Shown here: positions 32,812 to 40,800 of the stretch, piece by piece
How positions within the stretch are numbered: the first letter of the stretch is position 1
Layout of the letters: every line of letters begins with the position of its first letter
NCBI RefSeq assembly: GCF_000834655.1
Contig: NZ_JXQQ01000075.1
Coordinates: 28,090-92,089 of the forward strand
DNA: 64,000 nt
Source of the DNA: Variovorax paradoxus
GTDB lineage: Bacteria; Pseudomonadota; Gammaproteobacteria; Burkholderiales; Burkholderiaceae_C
Direction of reading: 5' to 3'
The notes under the pieces: model-generated
Seen by the model: only the letters and a program-made list of their open reading frames with translations
Told to the model about the DNA's origin: nothing
Databases searched by the model: none
Made by a program: the position numbers and the translations under genes

Positions 32812-33750
32812 TCAGGCCTCTGCTTTCTTCAGCACGTAGCCGATGCGCGGAAAGTGCACGTGCACCGTGCCGATGCGCTCGCCGCTGCGTTCCAGCGTGT
32901 AGTGCGTGCGCGTGGCAGCCACCAGCGTGCCCGCGGTTTCCTCCAGGCCGAAGCTCTCGGCACGAATGGTCACCGCGCTGCCGAGCGCGATGCCGTGGTC
33001 GTCCTGGAAGGTGCTGTCGGTCAGCAGCGTGTGCGGCGTCGCGGCCTTGGCCACGGCGATGGCCTCGTCGGAGGTGAATTTCTCTGGCGCGCCATGGCCG
33101 ATGGCGGCCATGCGGTCCATCCAGTCGACCACAGCGGGCGTCAGGTCGAGGATGGTGCGGACGGACTCGATGCGCCGCGTGTACCAGAGCGGGTGGTAGG
33201 CCGCGAAGTCGCTGATGCTCGGTACCTCGCCCAAGAGGAAGTGGCGGTCGTCCAGCATGTCCGACAGGCGCCGCAGGTACGACTTGTAGGCGCTGGTGGC
33301 ATCGGCCGGGCGCAGGCGCGTCATGTTGCCGGCGCTCATCTTGCCGCGGTCTTCGCCGAAGGCCTTGGCGGCTTCGGGCGGCGCCTTGGCGAACACCTCG
33401 GCCGCGCCCCTGGGCTGCAGGTTCCAGGCCATCGCGGCCCAGAACAGCGTGGTGTCGGCCCACTGCGCGAGGATGCGCGACAGGCCCTTCTCGGGCTCAG
33501 GGTAAAGCGTGGGCTCGGGTTGAAGATGCTCCAGCACGTCGGCGATGAGCGCGCTGTCGCAGTACATGTCGGCGCCGATCTGCAGGAACGGCGTCTTGCG
33601 GTAGCCGCCCGTGAGCAGTTCCACGTCGGGCTTGGGCATGATCGGCGGGATGAAGACCGATTTCCACGGCAGCTTCTTTGCGCCGAGGATCAGCCGCACC
33701 TTCTCCGAGAACGGCGAGGTGGTGTAGTGGTGGAGGATGAGGTCGGGCAT
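32812..33750 (-). CDS. Glutathione S-transferase family protein
   Basis: 312 residues, longer than the usual 200-230. The N-terminal thioredoxin-like domain is LILHHYTTSPFSEKVRLILGAKKLPW (about 4-29) with a Ser-Pro-Phe-Ser site and MPKPDVELLTGGYRKTPFLQIGADMYCDSALIADVLE. The helical domain follows to about 225, then an extra domain of about 85 residues ends HVHFPRIGYVLKKAEA. AGGA precedes the ATG. It is embedded in the acyl-CoA operon, 28 nt after the AidB-like gene. Substrate and the role of the extra domain are unknown. Confidence 0.85.
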   Translation of the reverse strand: MPDLILHHYTTSPFSEKVRLILGAKKLPWKSVFIPPIMPKPDVELLTGGYRKTPFLQIGADMYCDSALIADVLEHLQPEPTLYPEPEKGLSRILAQWADTTLFWAAMAWNLQPRGAAEVFAKAPPEAAKAFGEDRGKMSAGNMTRLRPADATSAYKSYLRRLSDMLDDRHFLLGEVPSISDFAAYHPLWYTRRIESVRTILDLTPAVVDWMDRMAAIGHGAPEKFTSDEAIAVAKAATPHTLLTDSTFQDDHGIALGSAVTIRAESFGLEETAGTLVAATRTHYTLERSGERIGTVHVHFPRIGYVLKKAEA

Positions 33751-33778
33751 GGTGGTTCCTGTGGGGACGTTCGTGGGG

Positions 33779-35419
33779 TCAGCGCGGCTGGGCCCGCTGG
33801 ATGATCGAATCGAAGTCGGTGCCGGCACCGAGCGTGCCGAAGGCATTGCCCCAGTCGCCGCCCAGGCGCGATGCGCAGAACGCGCCGACCACCGCGGGCG
33901 GTGCCGTCTGCGCCAGCAGCGAAGCCTGCACGGCGAGCGCCACGTCCTGTGCCAGACGACGCGCCTCCACCTCGGAGGCCATCGCCTCGATGCGCGCCTG
34001 CAGCGCGTCGGCCAGGCGATCGAGCGCGGCATGCTGGCCGCGCGCGGGCGCGAGCTCCTTGGCGAGCGCCGCCACCGCGTCGCCCTTGCGCAGGCCCCGC
34101 AGCAGGTCGAGCGCCATGATGTTGCCCGCGCCTTCCCAGATCGAATTGAGCGGCATCTCGCGGTAGACGCGGGCCATGATCCCTTCGCCGCCCTCTTCCA
34201 CATAGCCGTTGCCGCCGAGGCACTCCATGGCCTCCTGCGAGAAATGGCTGCCCCGCTTGCAGATCCAGAACTTGGCCACGGGCGTGAGCAGGCGCGCCAT
34301 CAGGCGCTCGTGCTCGTCGTCCGGCTGATCGAAGGCGCGGGCCAGGCGAATGGCCAGCGCGGTCGCGGCCTCGCTCTCGAGCGCGAGGTCGGCCAGCACG
34401 TTCTTCATGAGCGGCTGCGCGATCAGCGGCTTGCCGAAGGCGTTGCGCTGCGATGCGTGGTTGATGGCGATGCTCAACGCCTGGCGCATCAGGCCGCTGG
34501 TGCCGAGCGCGCAGTCGAGCCGCGTCATCGTGCCCATCTCCAGGATCTGCGGAATGCCGCGCCCCTCCTCGCCCACGAGCCAGGCGCTGGCGCCGTGGAA
34601 CTCGACCTCGGAGCTCGCGTTGGCCTTGTTGCCGAGCTTGTCCTTCAGGCGCTGGATGTGGATGGCGTTGCGCGTTCCATCGGGCAGCACGCGCGGGAGG
34701 AAGAAGCAGCTCAGGCCCGCCTCCGCCTGCGCGAGCACCAGGAAGGCATCGCACATCGGCGCCGAGAAGAACCACTTGTGGCCGGTGATCGCATAGCGCT
34801 CGCCCCAGGCGTCGCTGCCGTCGCGCACGGCCTTGGTGGTGTTGGCCCGCACGTCGGAGCCGCCCTGCTTCTCGGTCATGCCCATGCCCATAGTCACGCC
34901 GGGCTTGTCCTTGAACGACTTGAGCGCCGGGTCGTACCAAAGGCTCGTGAGCCTGGGGCCCCAGTCGGCGTACACCGCCGCATTGCTGCGCAGCGCGGGC
35001 GTGACCGCGTAGGTCATCGAGATGGGACACAGCATCGACGGCTCCAGCTCGGTGAAGAGCATGAAACCGGCCGCGCGCAGCACGTGCGGCGATGCCGAGG
35101 TACCCGCCCACGGCGTGCCGTGCAGGCCCGCACCCACGGCGGCGGACATGAGCACGTGGTAGCTCGGATGGAACTCCACCTCGTCGATGCGCCGCCCGAA
35201 GCGGTCGTGCGTGTGCAGCTCGGGTGTGTGGACGTTGGCCAGGCGTGCATGCGTCTGCATCTCGGCCGAACCGATGGTCACGCCCAGTTCCTGGAGCGGG
35301 GCCACCTGCAGCTGCGGCGCGTTGAACTTCAACGCATCGCGCAGCGGCCGGTTGGTTTCGAACAGGTTGTAGTCCGCCAGCGGTACGGGCTGGTTGAACA
35401 CCTCGTGCGTCGTTTCCAT
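33779..35419 (-). CDS. AidB-like acyl-CoA dehydrogenase
   Basis: 546 residues, close to E. coli AidB (541). Recognisable are TYAVTPALRSN, MGMGMTEKQGGSDVRANTT (about 177-195, FAD/substrate loop), GHKWFFSAPMCDAFLVLAQ and, near the catalytic region, MECLGGNGYVEEGG, VYREMPLNSIWEGAGNIMALD. That last motif is diagnostic of the AidB/isovaleryl-CoA dehydrogenase branch. GGAGG sits before the ATG. AidB proteins bind DNA weakly and are tied to alkylation response, but in this operon a role in branched or aryl acyl-CoA oxidation seems as likely. Confidence 0.88.
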   Translation of the reverse strand: METTHEVFNQPVPLADYNLFETNRPLRDALKFNAPQLQVAPLQELGVTIGSAEMQTHARLANVHTPELHTHDRFGRRIDEVEFHPSYHVLMSAAVGAGLHGTPWAGTSASPHVLRAAGFMLFTELEPSMLCPISMTYAVTPALRSNAAVYADWGPRLTSLWYDPALKSFKDKPGVTMGMGMTEKQGGSDVRANTTKAVRDGSDAWGERYAITGHKWFFSAPMCDAFLVLAQAEAGLSCFFLPRVLPDGTRNAIHIQRLKDKLGNKANASSEVEFHGASAWLVGEEGRGIPQILEMGTMTRLDCALGTSGLMRQALSIAINHASQRNAFGKPLIAQPLMKNVLADLALESEAATALAIRLARAFDQPDDEHERLMARLLTPVAKFWICKRGSHFSQEAMECLGGNGYVEEGGEGIMARVYREMPLNSIWEGAGNIMALDLLRGLRKGDAVAALAKELAPARGQHAALDRLADALQARIEAMASEVEARRLAQDVALAVQASLLAQTAPPAVVGAFCASRLGGDWGNAFGTLGAGTDFDSIIQRAQPR

Positions 35420-35450
35420 TACCGGCCTCCTTGCCGTGCGTTCAGCGCAT

Positions 35451-36467
35451 TCAGATCAGCTTGACCAACTGCTTGCCGAAATTCTTGCCCTTGAGCAAAC
35501 CCAGGAAGGCTTCGGGGGCGGACTCGATCCCCTGTGCAACCGACTCGCGCGGCTTGAGCTTGCCGGTGCCCACCAGCGTGCCGAGCTCGGCGAGCGCCTC
35601 GGGCCACACTTCCATGTGCTCGCTGACGATGAAGCCCTCGATCTTCAGGCGGTTGATGAGGATCAGCGCCGGGTTCGCCAGAGGCAGCGGCGCGCCGTCG
35701 TAGCCCGCGATCATCCCGCAGAGCGCCACACGGGCGAAGGCATTGCAGCGCAGCAGCACCGCATCGAAGATGTAGCCGCCGACGTTCTCGAAGTAGCCGT
35801 CGATGCCGTCCGGGCAAGCCTCTTTCAGCGCGGCGCTCATGCTCTTGACGTCGGGGTGCTGGCGATAGTCGATGCAGGCGTCGAAACCGAGTTCTTCGGT
35901 CACGTACCTGCACTTGTCCGGGCCGCCGGCGATCCCCACCACGCGCAGGCCGCGCGCCTTGGCGAGCGCACCGAAGGCACTGCCCACGGCGCCGCTGGCC
36001 GCCGTGATGACGACCGTTTCGCCGGCCTTGGGCGCAATGATCTTCACGAGGCCGTACCAGGCCGTGACGCCCGGCATGCCGACCGCGCCGAGGTAGTGCG
36101 ACAGCGGCACGTGCGTGGTGTCGACCTTCTTCAGCGCGCCGGGCTGCGAGGCGTCGACCACGCTGTACTCCTGCCAGCCGCCGAAGCCGACCACCTTGTC
36201 GCCGACGGCGTACTTCGGGTGCTTGCTCTCGACCACTTCGCCGACCGTTCCGCCTTGGAACACCTGGCCCACCGGCTGGTTGGCGGTGTAGCTCTTCGAA
36301 TCGTTCATGCGCCCGCGCATGTACGGGTCCAGGCTCATGTAATGGTGGCGTACCAGCACCTGGTTGTCGGCGAGCGCGGGCGTCTCGACCGTCACCAGCT
36401 TGAAGTTGCTCGCCGTGGCTTCGCCCTCGGGGCGGTTGTCGAGGTGGATCTGCTTGTTCGTGGGCAT
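35451..36467 (-). CDS. NADP-dependent oxidoreductase, CurA-like MDR family
   Basis: 338 residues of the zinc-free medium-chain reductase family. It has LVRHHYMSLDPYMRGRMNDSKSY (about 38-60), the nucleotide motif VITAASGAVGSAFGALAKARG (about 150-170, A-S-G-A-V-G) and FENVGGYIFDAVL. CurA and prostaglandin reductase relatives reduce alpha,beta-double bonds of enones with NADPH. GGAGATACAC precedes the ATG. It could reduce unsaturated acyl or enone intermediates from the surrounding pathway. Confidence 0.9.
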   Translation of the reverse strand: MPTNKQIHLDNRPEGEATASNFKLVTVETPALADNQVLVRHHYMSLDPYMRGRMNDSKSYTANQPVGQVFQGGTVGEVVESKHPKYAVGDKVVGFGGWQEYSVVDASQPGALKKVDTTHVPLSHYLGAVGMPGVTAWYGLVKIIAPKAGETVVITAASGAVGSAFGALAKARGLRVVGIAGGPDKCRYVTEELGFDACIDYRQHPDVKSMSAALKEACPDGIDGYFENVGGYIFDAVLLRCNAFARVALCGMIAGYDGAPLPLANPALILINRLKIEGFIVSEHMEVWPEALAELGTLVGTGKLKPRESVAQGIESAPEAFLGLLKGKNFGKQLVKLI

Positions 36468-36488
36468 GTGTATCTCCTGGAAGTTCGT

Positions 36489-36971
36489 TCAGTCGGTCGA
36501 AGGCGGCCGCATTTCGTTCGCGCTCGCGGGGCCCGTGGGCAGGCGGCGCTTCACGTACTTGAAGGTGCCGGTGGCATGGGCGCACACGCGCTCCTGCTCG
36601 TCGTAGATCTTGGCTTCGGTGAAGGCCAGCGTCGCGGTGCGGTGGATGAGCGTGCCGCGTGCATGCAGCGGGCCGACCGAGGGCTGCATGAAGCTGGTCT
36701 TCATCTCGATCGTGACCACGCCCGTTTCGGGCGCCACGCTGCGCGCCGCCGCTGCCATGGTGATGTCGAGCAGCGTCATGCAGGCCCCGCCGTGCGTCAC
36801 GTCGAAGGTGTTCAGGTGCTCGGGCTTGGCGGTATAGATGGTCTCGGACTCGCCCCCCTCGAACTTCGTGAGCTCGAAGCCCAGGTGGCGCGCAAACGGA
36901 ATCTGGCTCGTGTAAGAGCGGATGTTGATATCGGCAGAAGGAGAAGAAGCGTCAGTGTTCATTGGATCCAT
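36489..36971 (-). CDS. PaaI-family hotdog thioesterase
   Basis: 160 residues from ATG 36971; ATG 36962 is an equal alternative. The hotdog motif is NTFDVTHGGACMTLLDITMAAAARSV (about 56-81), with HGG and the helix Asp, then VVTIEMKTSFMQPSVGPLHARGTLIHRTATLAFTEAKIYDEQERVCAHATGTFKYV. It likely hydrolyses acyl-CoA esters and may release CoA when flux backs up. It lies 21 nt upstream of the CurA-like gene; the 101-nt gap before it holds a dispersed repeat. Confidence 0.87.
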   Translation of the reverse strand: MDPMNTDASSPSADINIRSYTSQIPFARHLGFELTKFEGGESETIYTAKPEHLNTFDVTHGGACMTLLDITMAAAARSVAPETGVVTIEMKTSFMQPSVGPLHARGTLIHRTATLAFTEAKIYDEQERVCAHATGTFKYVKRRLPTGPASANEMRPPSTD

Positions 36972-36978
36972 TCGTGAG

Positions 36979-37063
36979 ACACCGCGGAGCCGGCTCCGCC
37001 GGGCCGCAGGTGTCGCCCCCGGCGAGGGGGAAGGCGAAGCGACACGAAGTGCGCGCAGCCTGG
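36979..37063. repeat. Dispersed extragenic repeat, copy A (85 bp)
   Basis: This 85-bp stretch matches, in inverted orientation and without gaps, 61282-61366 at about 75 of 85 positions by eye. It holds two short stem-loops (around GCCGGCTCCGCCGGGC and CCCCCGGCGAGGGGG). It fills nearly the whole space between the SDR and thioesterase genes of one operon, so it is transcribed. It looks like a REP-type or miniature non-coding element. Confidence 0.75.
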
Positions 37064-37072
37064 GGGCGAACT

Positions 37073-37870
37073 CTACGCCGCGCCGAGGACCACGCTCACG
37101 CCGCCGTCCACCGCCAGCCACTGGCCGGTGATGTGCTTGCCGGCATCGCTCGCGTACAGCAGCGTCAGGCCCTTCAGGTCTTCGTCGTCGCCAAGGCGTC
37201 CGAGCGGTGCCTGCGCGGCCATCTTTTCCTCGCCCAGCGACTTGATCAGGCCCGCCGCCATCTTCGTCATGAAGAAGCCCGGGCAGATCGCGTTCACTGT
37301 GATGCCGTACTTGCCCCATTCGGCCGCCAGCGTGCGCGTGAAGCCGATCACCGCGGTCTTGGAGGTGTTGTAGGCCAGCGTCTGCATCTCGGGCGGGTTG
37401 CCGTTCAGGCCCGCGATCGAGGCGATGTTGATGATGCGGCCCGTCTTCTTCGGGATCATGTAGCCGTTGGCGATCTGCTGCGACAGGATGAAATAGCCGC
37501 GCACGTTCAGGTTCATCACCTTGTCCCATGCCTCGACGGGGTGGCTCTCGGCGGGCGAACCCCAGCTCGCGCCGGCGTTGTTGATGAGGATGTCGACCGC
37601 GCCCATGCGCTGCAGCGTCTCGTCGGCCAGGCGGCGGGTGTCTTCTTCCTTCGAGCAGTCGGCGGCGATCCAGCGCGCGTCGATGCCCGCGGCCTGCAGC
37701 TCGGCGGCGGCCTGCTCCAGGTCGTCGGCCTTGCGCGAACTCAGCATGATCTTCGCGCCGGCCTCGCCGAGCGCATGGGCCATCTGCAGGCCCAGGCCAC
37801 GCGAGCCACCGGTGATGAGGGCGGTCTTGCCGGTGAGGTCGAAGAGTTGTCGAGTGGTGCGGGCGGTCAT
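37073..37870 (-). CDS. Short-chain dehydrogenase/reductase (FabG/RhlG-like)
   Basis: 265 residues. NAD(P) site TALITGGSRGLGLQMAHALGEAG (about 16-38), NNAG in DILINNAGASWG, catalytic Ser in NIASIAGLNG and Tyr-Lys in LAYNTSKTAVIGFTR; it ends in the usual ITGQWLAVDGGVSVVLG. GGAG precedes the ATG. Its position among beta-oxidation genes suggests a 3-hydroxyacyl-CoA or related alcohol/ketone as substrate. Confidence 0.9.
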   Translation of the reverse strand: MTARTTRQLFDLTGKTALITGGSRGLGLQMAHALGEAGAKIMLSSRKADDLEQAAAELQAAGIDARWIAADCSKEEDTRRLADETLQRMGAVDILINNAGASWGSPAESHPVEAWDKVMNLNVRGYFILSQQIANGYMIPKKTGRIINIASIAGLNGNPPEMQTLAYNTSKTAVIGFTRTLAAEWGKYGITVNAICPGFFMTKMAAGLIKSLGEEKMAAQAPLGRLGDDEDLKGLTLLYASDAGKHITGQWLAVDGGVSVVLGAA

Positions 37871-37901
37871 GGGTTGTCTCCGGTGTTCTGTGAGGGGTCG
37901 G

Positions 37902-38204
37902 TCAGCTCTCGAAATCCATGCACTGGCGGGCTTCGCGCACCGCGCCGATGAAGGGCTTGAGCGCCACGTGCTGCGGATGGTCCGCATAGGCCGCGAGCGC
38001 GGCCGCATCGGTGAACTCCGAATACAGCACCAGGTCGTAGGTGGCTTCGAGCCCGGGCTGGGCAATGGCCACCTCGAAACGGTGCGTGCCCGGCGAGAGC
38101 TTCGCGCAGGCATCGAGCAGCGCCTTGGCCTTCAGGAGGTTGGTCGCCTTGTCGGCACCCTCGGCGTGTTCCTTGAACTTCCACATCACGATGTGCTTGA
38201 GCAT
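37902..38204 (-). CDS. Dabb (stress-responsive A/B barrel) domain protein
   Basis: 100 residues, a single ferredoxin-like dimeric barrel domain: MLKHIVMWKFKEHAEGADKA at the start and DLVLYSEFTDAAALAAYADHPQHVALKPFIGAVREARQCMDF at the end, where D-H-P-x-H is the family hallmark. Members range from stress proteins to small cyclases and olivetolic-acid-cyclase-like enzymes. It is 31 nt from the SDR gene in the same operon. Role unknown. Confidence 0.88.
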   Translation of the reverse strand: MLKHIVMWKFKEHAEGADKATNLLKAKALLDACAKLSPGTHRFEVAIAQPGLEATYDLVLYSEFTDAAALAAYADHPQHVALKPFIGAVREARQCMDFES

Positions 38205-38227
38205 GGTCTGGCCTTCTTTCTCTGTGC

Positions 38228-38464
38228 CTATTTCTTGTCGTTCAGGCGCGAACGCACGTAGATGAGCACGACGCCCACCAGCGCGATCACGCCGCCGGGC
38301 ACGGCCATCGACCAGCCGAGTGCGGCATCGGTGCGGCCCGTGGCGATGCCCAGGATCAGCAGGAATAGGCCGCCGTAGATCAGGATCCAGATCCACTTTT
38401 CGAGCCGGGCGTGCGGCTTCGGGGGTTTGACGGGGGTGGGAGTGTTGGGGGTGGCATCGGCCAT
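38228..38464 (-). CDS. Small two-helix membrane protein, unknown function
   Basis: 78 residues: a proline-rich soluble start (MADATPNTPTPVKPPKP), then helices at about 24-43 (IWILIYGGLFLLILGIATG) and 48-69 (LGWSMAVPGGVIALVGVVLIYV), ending RSRLNDKK. The basic C-terminus suggests it is cytosolic. It begins 2 nt after the stop of the acyl-CoA dehydrogenase gene and belongs to the operon. I do not recognise the family. Confidence 0.75.
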   Translation of the reverse strand: MADATPNTPTPVKPPKPHARLEKWIWILIYGGLFLLILGIATGRTDAALGWSMAVPGGVIALVGVVLIYVRSRLNDKK

Positions 38465-38466
38465 TG

Positions 38467-40323
38467 TCAGAAAGCGTCCTCGGGCAAAGCGGTACAGGTG
38501 GGGTCGCGACTCTCGACCACGTTGAGCCAGGCACCGATTTTCGGCAGCTCGTAGTGGAAGAAGTAGTCCGTGGCGCCGATCTTGCCAGCTGTTACCGCCC
38601 TCGCCTTGTCGGCGTCGATTTCGAGCGCCCGCCGCGCCACGTCCAGCCAGAGCCAGGCCAGCACCGTGTGGCCGAAGGCCTGCATGTATGGCACGGCGTT
38701 GGCCAGCGCATCGGCCGGATCGCCGGTGGACCAGGCCGCCTCGGTGGCGCTGCCGATGCGCTGGAGCGCCGCACCCAGCGCCTTGGCATGCGCCGCGAGC
38801 GCCGGCACCTTGGCCGTGCGGCCGATGGTCTCGGTGATGCGGCCGGCCAGCAGTTGCAGGCCCCGGCCCTTTTCCATCAGCACCTTGCGGCCCAGCAGGT
38901 CAGCCGCCTGGATGCCGTGGGTGCCCTCGTGGATCATGTTCAGGCGGTTGTCGCGCCAGTACTGCTCCACCGGAAAGTCGCGCGTATAGCCGTAGCCGCC
39001 GTGCACCTGGATCGCGAGCGAATTGGCTTCCAGGCACCACTCGCTGGGCCAGCTCTTGGCAATCGGCGTGAGCACTTCGAGCAGCAGGCGCGCGTCGTCG
39101 GCCGCCTCTGCATCGCCGGTTTTCTGGGTGTCGACCAGCCGGGCGCAGTACAGCTCCAGCGCCAGCGCGCCTTCGCAGTAAGCCTTCTGCGCGAGGAGCA
39201 TGCGGCGCACGTCGGCGTGTTCGATGATGCGCACCTGCGGGCTGGCCGAGTCCTTTGCGACCTGGGTGCCCGCGCCCGCCTCCGGCTTCTTCACGAGGCG
39301 GCCTTGCGGGCGGCCCTTCGCGTACTCCAGCGAGGCGTAGTAGCCCGCCATGCCGAGCATGGTTGCGGCCGTGCCCACGCCGATGCGGGCCTCGTTCATC
39401 ATGTGGAACATGCAGTGCAGGCCCTTGCCGGGCGCGCCGACGAGATAGCCCACCGCGCCCGCCTTGCCATCGACCGGGTACTTGCCTTCGCCGAAGTTCA
39501 GGAGCGTGTTGGTCGTGCCGCGCCAGCCCAGCTTGTGGTTCAGGCCCGCGAGCGCCACGTCGTTGCGCTCGCCGGTCAGTTCGCCCTGTGTGTTCACCAT
39601 GCGCTTGGGCACGATGAAGAGCGAGATGCCGCGCGTGCCCGGCACCAGCTTGCCGTTCTCGTCGGGGATCTTGGCGAGCACGATGTGCACGATGTTCTCG
39701 GTCAGCTCGTGGTCGCCCGACGAGATCCACATCTTGTTGCCGGTGAGCCGGTAGCGTGGGCCGAGCGGATCGTTCTGGTAGTCGGCGCCATCGGGTACCG
39801 CTCGCGTGGCCACGTCGCTCAGCGACGAGCCAGCCTGCGGCTCCGACAGGCACATGGTGCCCGCCCAGCGGCCCGCGAACTCGTTCTTGGCGAACACCTC
39901 TTTCTGCATGTCGGTGCCGTGCACCATCAGCAGGTTGGCGTTGCCGCTCGTGAGCATGTTGGAGCCGATGCTCACCGAAGCCATCGCGAAGAAGCTGTTG
40001 GCCGCGGCCGAGAGCGTATAGGGCAGTTGCATGCCGCCGATGTCGTAGTCCTGCGCGGCGCTCATCATTCCCGATTCGACGAAGGCCTTGTGCGCGTCGT
40101 GCGTGGCCTTCGGCAGGACGACCTTCTCGCCGTCGAAATGCGGCTCCTGCGTATCGACCGTGCGATTGAACGGCGCGTATTTCTCGCGCGCGATGCGCTC
40201 GCAGGTGTCGAGCACCGCGTCGAAGGTTTCGCGCGAATGGTCGGCAAAGCGCTCGCTCTTGTTGAGCGACTCGGCGTCGAGCCAGTCGTAGAGCAGGAAA
40301 TCGAGGGTGGGACGCAGGCTCAT
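38467..40323 (-). CDS. Acyl-CoA dehydrogenase, long form with C-terminal domain
   Basis: 618 residues, versus about 380 for short ACADs; the extra C-terminal helical domain marks the FadE5/DmdC-like group acting on medium to long or unusual acyl-CoAs. Seen are AGTMCLSEPQAGSSLSDVATRA (about 157-178), GNKMWISSGDHELTENIVHIVLA and the catalytic glutamate in NMIHEGTHGIQA (about 450). It uses FAD and passes electrons to ETF. It follows the hotdog thioesterase gene by 16 nt and starts MSLRPTLDFLLYDWL, the standard N-terminus for this group. Confidence 0.92.
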   Translation of the reverse strand: MSLRPTLDFLLYDWLDAESLNKSERFADHSRETFDAVLDTCERIAREKYAPFNRTVDTQEPHFDGEKVVLPKATHDAHKAFVESGMMSAAQDYDIGGMQLPYTLSAAANSFFAMASVSIGSNMLTSGNANLLMVHGTDMQKEVFAKNEFAGRWAGTMCLSEPQAGSSLSDVATRAVPDGADYQNDPLGPRYRLTGNKMWISSGDHELTENIVHIVLAKIPDENGKLVPGTRGISLFIVPKRMVNTQGELTGERNDVALAGLNHKLGWRGTTNTLLNFGEGKYPVDGKAGAVGYLVGAPGKGLHCMFHMMNEARIGVGTAATMLGMAGYYASLEYAKGRPQGRLVKKPEAGAGTQVAKDSASPQVRIIEHADVRRMLLAQKAYCEGALALELYCARLVDTQKTGDAEAADDARLLLEVLTPIAKSWPSEWCLEANSLAIQVHGGYGYTRDFPVEQYWRDNRLNMIHEGTHGIQAADLLGRKVLMEKGRGLQLLAGRITETIGRTAKVPALAAHAKALGAALQRIGSATEAAWSTGDPADALANAVPYMQAFGHTVLAWLWLDVARRALEIDADKARAVTAGKIGATDYFFHYELPKIGAWLNVVESRDPTCTALPEDAF

Positions 40324-40339
40324 GGGATGTCTCTTGTGG

Positions 40340-40798
40340 CTACTTCTTCGGGGAATCGGGCAGTTTCGCGATGGTGCCCTGCGCGAGCGCGCAGAGCTTT
40401 TCCACGCCATCGGTCACCGCGAAGACCTCGCAGGTGCAGACGGCCTGCGAACCGCCGGTGTGCACGGCCCGGGCGCGCGCGACGAGGCGATCGCCGAGGG
40501 CCGGCCGCACGTAGTTGATCTTGAATTCGGAGGTCACCACCGGCACGCGCAGTGCGGTGCCGCCGGCGAAGGTCAGCGCGTTGTCGGCCATGTAGCTCAC
40601 GATGCCGCCGTGGGCAAAACCGTTCTGCTGCTTGAGCTGCGCGGCGAGCGGCAGCTGGAGGTCGGCGAATCCCGGCGTGAGCGCGTGCAGCTCGGCGCCG
40701 ATCAGCGCGCTGAATGGCTGGGAGGCGAGAACGCCCCGCCCCATCGCCAGGAAGGCTTCGGGCGAGACCTGGGCATCCCGGGTGTCACCGCCCGACAT
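40340..40798 (-). CDS. PaaI-family hotdog thioesterase
   Basis: 152 residues. The hotdog motif is QNGFAHGGIVSYMADNALTFAGG (about 58-80), with HGG and the catalytic Asp, followed by VVTSEFKINYVRPALGDRLVARARAVHTGGSQAVCTCEVFAV. Its ATG comes 2 nt after the thiolase stop, so expression is coupled. It may trim off-pathway acyl-CoAs made by the neighbouring beta-oxidation enzymes. Confidence 0.88.
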   Translation of the reverse strand: MSGGDTRDAQVSPEAFLAMGRGVLASQPFSALIGAELHALTPGFADLQLPLAAQLKQQNGFAHGGIVSYMADNALTFAGGTALRVPVVTSEFKINYVRPALGDRLVARARAVHTGGSQAVCTCEVFAVTDGVEKLCALAQGTIAKLPDSPKK

Positions 40799-40800
40799 GC

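Noticed and set aside
33779..35419. Naming the gene aidB
   Set aside because: The branch fits AidB, but the operon context is acyl-CoA catabolism and no alkylation-response genes are adjacent, so the symbol was left blank.
36979..37063. CRISPR-like repeat
   Set aside because: Only two copies, 24 kb apart and inverted, with no spacers or cas genes; it fits a dispersed extragenic repeat.
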